Shown here: in pieces, positions 61,601 through 64,000 of the stretch | Layout: each line of letters begins with the position of its first letter | How positions within the stretch are numbered: the first letter of the stretch is position 1 | NCBI RefSeq assembly: GCF_024713975.1 | Contig: NC_091098.1 | Span: 23,224,316 to 23,288,315, forward strand | DNA length: 64,000 bases | Source: Paralichthys olivaceus | Taxonomy: Eukaryota > Chordata > Actinopteri > Pleuronectiformes > Paralichthyidae | Reading direction: 5' to 3' | The notes under the pieces: generated by a model | What the model saw: only the letters and a program-made list of their open reading frames with translations | Database searches by the model: none | What the model was told of the DNA's origin: nothing | Program-made: the position numbers and the translations under genes

Positions 61601-62985
61601 TGCTACGCTAACGGTGCTAACTCCACATGTACAGTTTTACTTCTTACCTGTGCCCTGATTGGCTCCTTATAAAAGTGAATGTTTGTTAGGTTTTTGTGAT
61701 GCTGTGTGTTGGCTCTTCAATCGGGTGTTTAGTTTTATGTTAGTGACTTGTGGAAGTACTAACATTATATATTTCAAATTCCTCGCTGAGAGGAACAAGT
61801 GGCAAGTCAGGAAGTAATGATTAAATGTCTGTGGGATTTTTACTCTGGGCATCATTGAACAAGTGGGACTTGTTTTTTATGGCCAGACATGTTGTTTTTG
61901 TTTGTTTGCTTTTGTTTTGTTAGTTTCTTTTAATATTTTAATTAGATTTGAACTAATATTGTCCAAAAATGCCATTTCATGGACCAAAACATGTATATTT
62001 TCTTTTTGATTACCCTTGACTAATAAATAGATTTGGCCTTTTCGAAAATCAGTATTTAAATGTGGTGGACTCAAACCTTCTTGCTAATTATGGAAATAGT
62101 GCTGCAAAGCCAGTTGAGCTCAGTGTCGTAACATCTGCTGATTGAACTAAATCTATGTGTATATGTCTCTTGCTTTGTATAAATCCTTGTGATATTGAAC
62201 ATCTTTGAACTTTTACTGTGGAAATGACACGTTTCTCCACCAGAGGTCAAAAGTGTTCAAAGCTCCACTGCAGTAAATCATTTGGGACGTGCAGAGAGAG
62301 AATATCAGCAGTTTTATTTCATTGAGCTCATCAGCCTCCTGGGAGTCTGCGTCCTGTCACGGCTACAGCTGTTTAACATGAATCAGACTTTATTTTACTT
62401 CATTGGTTTAAATCCACACAGTTTCATTCTATGGAGCTCTGGGTTAATAAATACAAAATAAAGAAGATAAAACTAAAACGTCAAACATTTGCTACAGTCA
62501 AACAATCAAATGTACTGGTGTCTAGGATCCTGATGTGAAACTGATTCCACAAAGTGTCATAATGGCACTACTGGCTGATCTGGAATGGAGTGTTTTTTTA
62601 GATCTCCAGGAGACGTGGGTCCCACCAGTAGAACATATCACATCAGTCTATGGTTCCATTTCTATAACTTCAGACCTTGTGTGACCATTAAGTGTTGGTG
62701 GTGACAAATCACCCAATGAAAGATTGAGATGGGGGGGGGTAAGGCCACCAATTATATATTTTTAAAAAACATACATTGACTCATGTTCCTTCTAGACTCT
62801 AGAAAAATGGTAGAAGATTGATGGATACATTACCAATTTAAAATATAAATTAACTGGTTAATCACAATGACTGAATGAACTTCTGTGTCTCAACAGCTCA
62901 AAGTTATCACCAATGTTGTAAACTACAGCCATGTTCCATGTTTAGATTACAGACAACATGTCAGCATGTCATTTAGTTTAAAGTT
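58692..62985. other. dnmt3b 3' UTR and intergenic flank
   Basis: No coding exon is recognised. A + strand AATAAA lies near 62021 and another near 62446, both far downstream of the dnmt3b stop; neither can be assigned confidently. The region includes a MITE at 60358-61212. Confidence 0.5.
60358..61212 (+). mobile_element. GGGCTGCAAC-type MITE cluster (fullest copy)
   Basis: It begins AGGGCTGCAACTACAACTA and ends GGTGCAGCCCTG, giving matching terminal inverted repeats of about 10 bp. Inside are several ATTAAT/ATCGATTAATCG blocks, and a repeated internal phrase suggests two nested or tandem copies. There is no coding capacity. I recall this repeat as one of the most abundant teleost MITEs. The parts at 25917 and 29225 are related. 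Confidence 0.7.
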
Positions 62986-62991
62986 TTTATT
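62986..62991 (-). terminator. Polyadenylation signal of the C6orf226-like gene
   Basis: The minus-strand AATAAA (TTTATT on +) lies 42 bases beyond the stop codon at 63034. The 3' UTR would be very short, so this is a plausible but unproven signal. Confidence 0.5.
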
Positions 62992-63033
62992 AGAAAATAT
63001 TCTTGAATGCACAGTTCTGTAAAGGGGTGAGGG

Positions 63034-64000
63034 TCATTCGGAGGCTGAAGCTGTTTCCCAGGGTTTCCGTCTCCTCTCCATCTGAGAAGGACTTGGACTC
63101 TGGTTACTTGGTTTTATGTCCAGGTTTTTTGCTCCTGGCACCTCCTTCCCCTCCTGAACCAGTCGCATCACCTCAGCAAAAGAAAGCTGCTTCACCTCCA
63201 ACTCTGCGGACGTTTGAACGACCTGGTTTTTTCTGAGATCAGAGTCTGAATCTGAAGGCGTCCGCTGCTCTGTCTGTGTCACATGAGGAGAAGCAGAGCT
63301 CCACTGTTTGTAGCTCGTTCGGTCTATGGGCTCAACAAACCTGGTGACAACCGAGAGGAAGAGTTGGTGGGATAAACATGTAGCAGATCGACAAACAGTG
63401 TAGAACGTGAAAACATTGTTTAACACTTGATACTTTCGGCTCTGATGGCTCTGAAACAGGCAAACCTTTATTTATATTCTGCTTATTAATCTTTTTATTT
63501 GTTTATATGTGTAATACATGGAATAAACTTGTACATTATATCATAATATATTTAACTGTACATGTATAATACAATACATGTACAGTTTAATATACATACA
63601 ATATAATATAACACATGTACAATACAACATAAGTGTATAATTGTATACAATATCATACATGTATAATATTATACATCTATGTATGATACACATACTATAA
63701 AGTACATGTATAATATAAAGACTCTGTATAACATATTGTCTCTTCTTTATAATACATGTATAATATAACACAATATCTCTATGTATAATATATGTACACT
63801 ATAATATAGTACATTTATAATATAGTTCCTCTATGTGTATAACACCATATAGTATCTCTATAATACAAGTATTATGTAATATAATACATGTCTAATAAAA
63901 CATAATGTGATGTAACAGCAGCAGCGACCTGTTGTAGAAGAAGAGTTTCATGTCTTGCAGTTGACTTTTCTGTCTCTCGTTGTTGGACTCGGGTAAAACC
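63034..64000 (-). CDS. C6orf226/PEX39-like protein, 3' exons (partial)
   Basis: Two minus-strand exons join in frame: 64000-63929 (continuing beyond the window, donor AACAG|GTCGC) and 63340-63034 (stop TGA). The visible product reads ...DMKLFFYN-RFVEPIDRTSY..., then an acidic/Ser linker, then LSFAEVMRLVQEGKEVPG, KPSNQSPSPSQMERRRKPWE and a short tail. The pairing of an F-x-E-V-x-x-L-V-Q-x-G-x-x-x-P-G helix with a C-terminal KPWE motif is what I recall of the C6orf226 family. That family was recently linked to peroxisomal import through PEX7 (named PEX39). The visible part has no signal peptide or membrane segment. The N-terminus is off-window. The assignment is from memory of the motifs and could be wrong. 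Confidence 0.55.
63530..63902. repeat. AT-rich TACATGTA/TATAATA tandem repeat
   Basis: About 370 bp of variable units around the palindrome TACATGTATAATA and its inverse. It lies in the intron of the C6orf226-like gene. The minus-strand open frame at 63541-63771 is repeat translation, not a gene. Confidence 0.85.

Overview
This is vertebrate nuclear DNA from a teleost, probably a percomorph. The evidence is spliced genes with GT-AG introns, abundant (CA)n/(GT)n microsatellites, several copies of teleost-type dispersed repeats, and the gene set itself. I assembled four protein-coding genes exon by exon; a fifth runs off the right edge.

Layout. (1) 1-2.1 kb: the last exons of a tpd52l2-like gene (+). 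(2) 2.88 kb: a tRNA-Glu(CTC) gene (-). (3) 3.9-6.1 kb: a complete ppdpf (exdpf) gene (+), with a minisatellite just upstream. (4) 6.1-14.2 kb: intergenic DNA and the probable long 3' UTR of nol4l. (5) 14.2-33.8 kb: nol4l (-), 11 coding exons, 684 aa, with a repeat-rich 9-kb first intron. (6) 34-46 kb: a gene-poor stretch with dispersed repeats, a perfect 15-bp hairpin and possible non-coding elements. (7) 46.1-58.7 kb: a dnmt3b-type DNA methyltransferase (+), 25 coding exons, 1466 aa. (8) 58.7-63 kb: 3' flank with a teleost MITE. (9) 63.0-64.0 kb: the 3' end of a small gene (-) encoding a C6orf226/PEX39-like protein.

Main discovery. The methyltransferase has five modules in order: an EB1/MAPRE-type calponin-homology domain (exons 2-4); a single intronless 1,718-bp exon coding for 573 residues; PWWP; ADD; and a complete catalytic domain. 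The giant exon reads as a domesticated hAT-family transposase. It has a CCHH finger, a degenerate RNase-H-like core and a recognisable C-terminal hAT dimerisation segment, and the catalytic positions appear lost. A CH domain on zebrafish Dnmt3 proteins is already known. I do not recall a published description of the hAT-derived module, but I could not search.

Context. As I recall the human map, TPD52L2 and PPDPF lie on 20q13.33, and NOL4L, DNMT3B and MAPRE1 (EB1) on 20q11.21. The window therefore joins two parts of a human-chromosome-20-like block. The EB1-like CH domain may have been captured from a neighbouring mapre1. Apart from this linkage there is no sign that the genes form one pathway.
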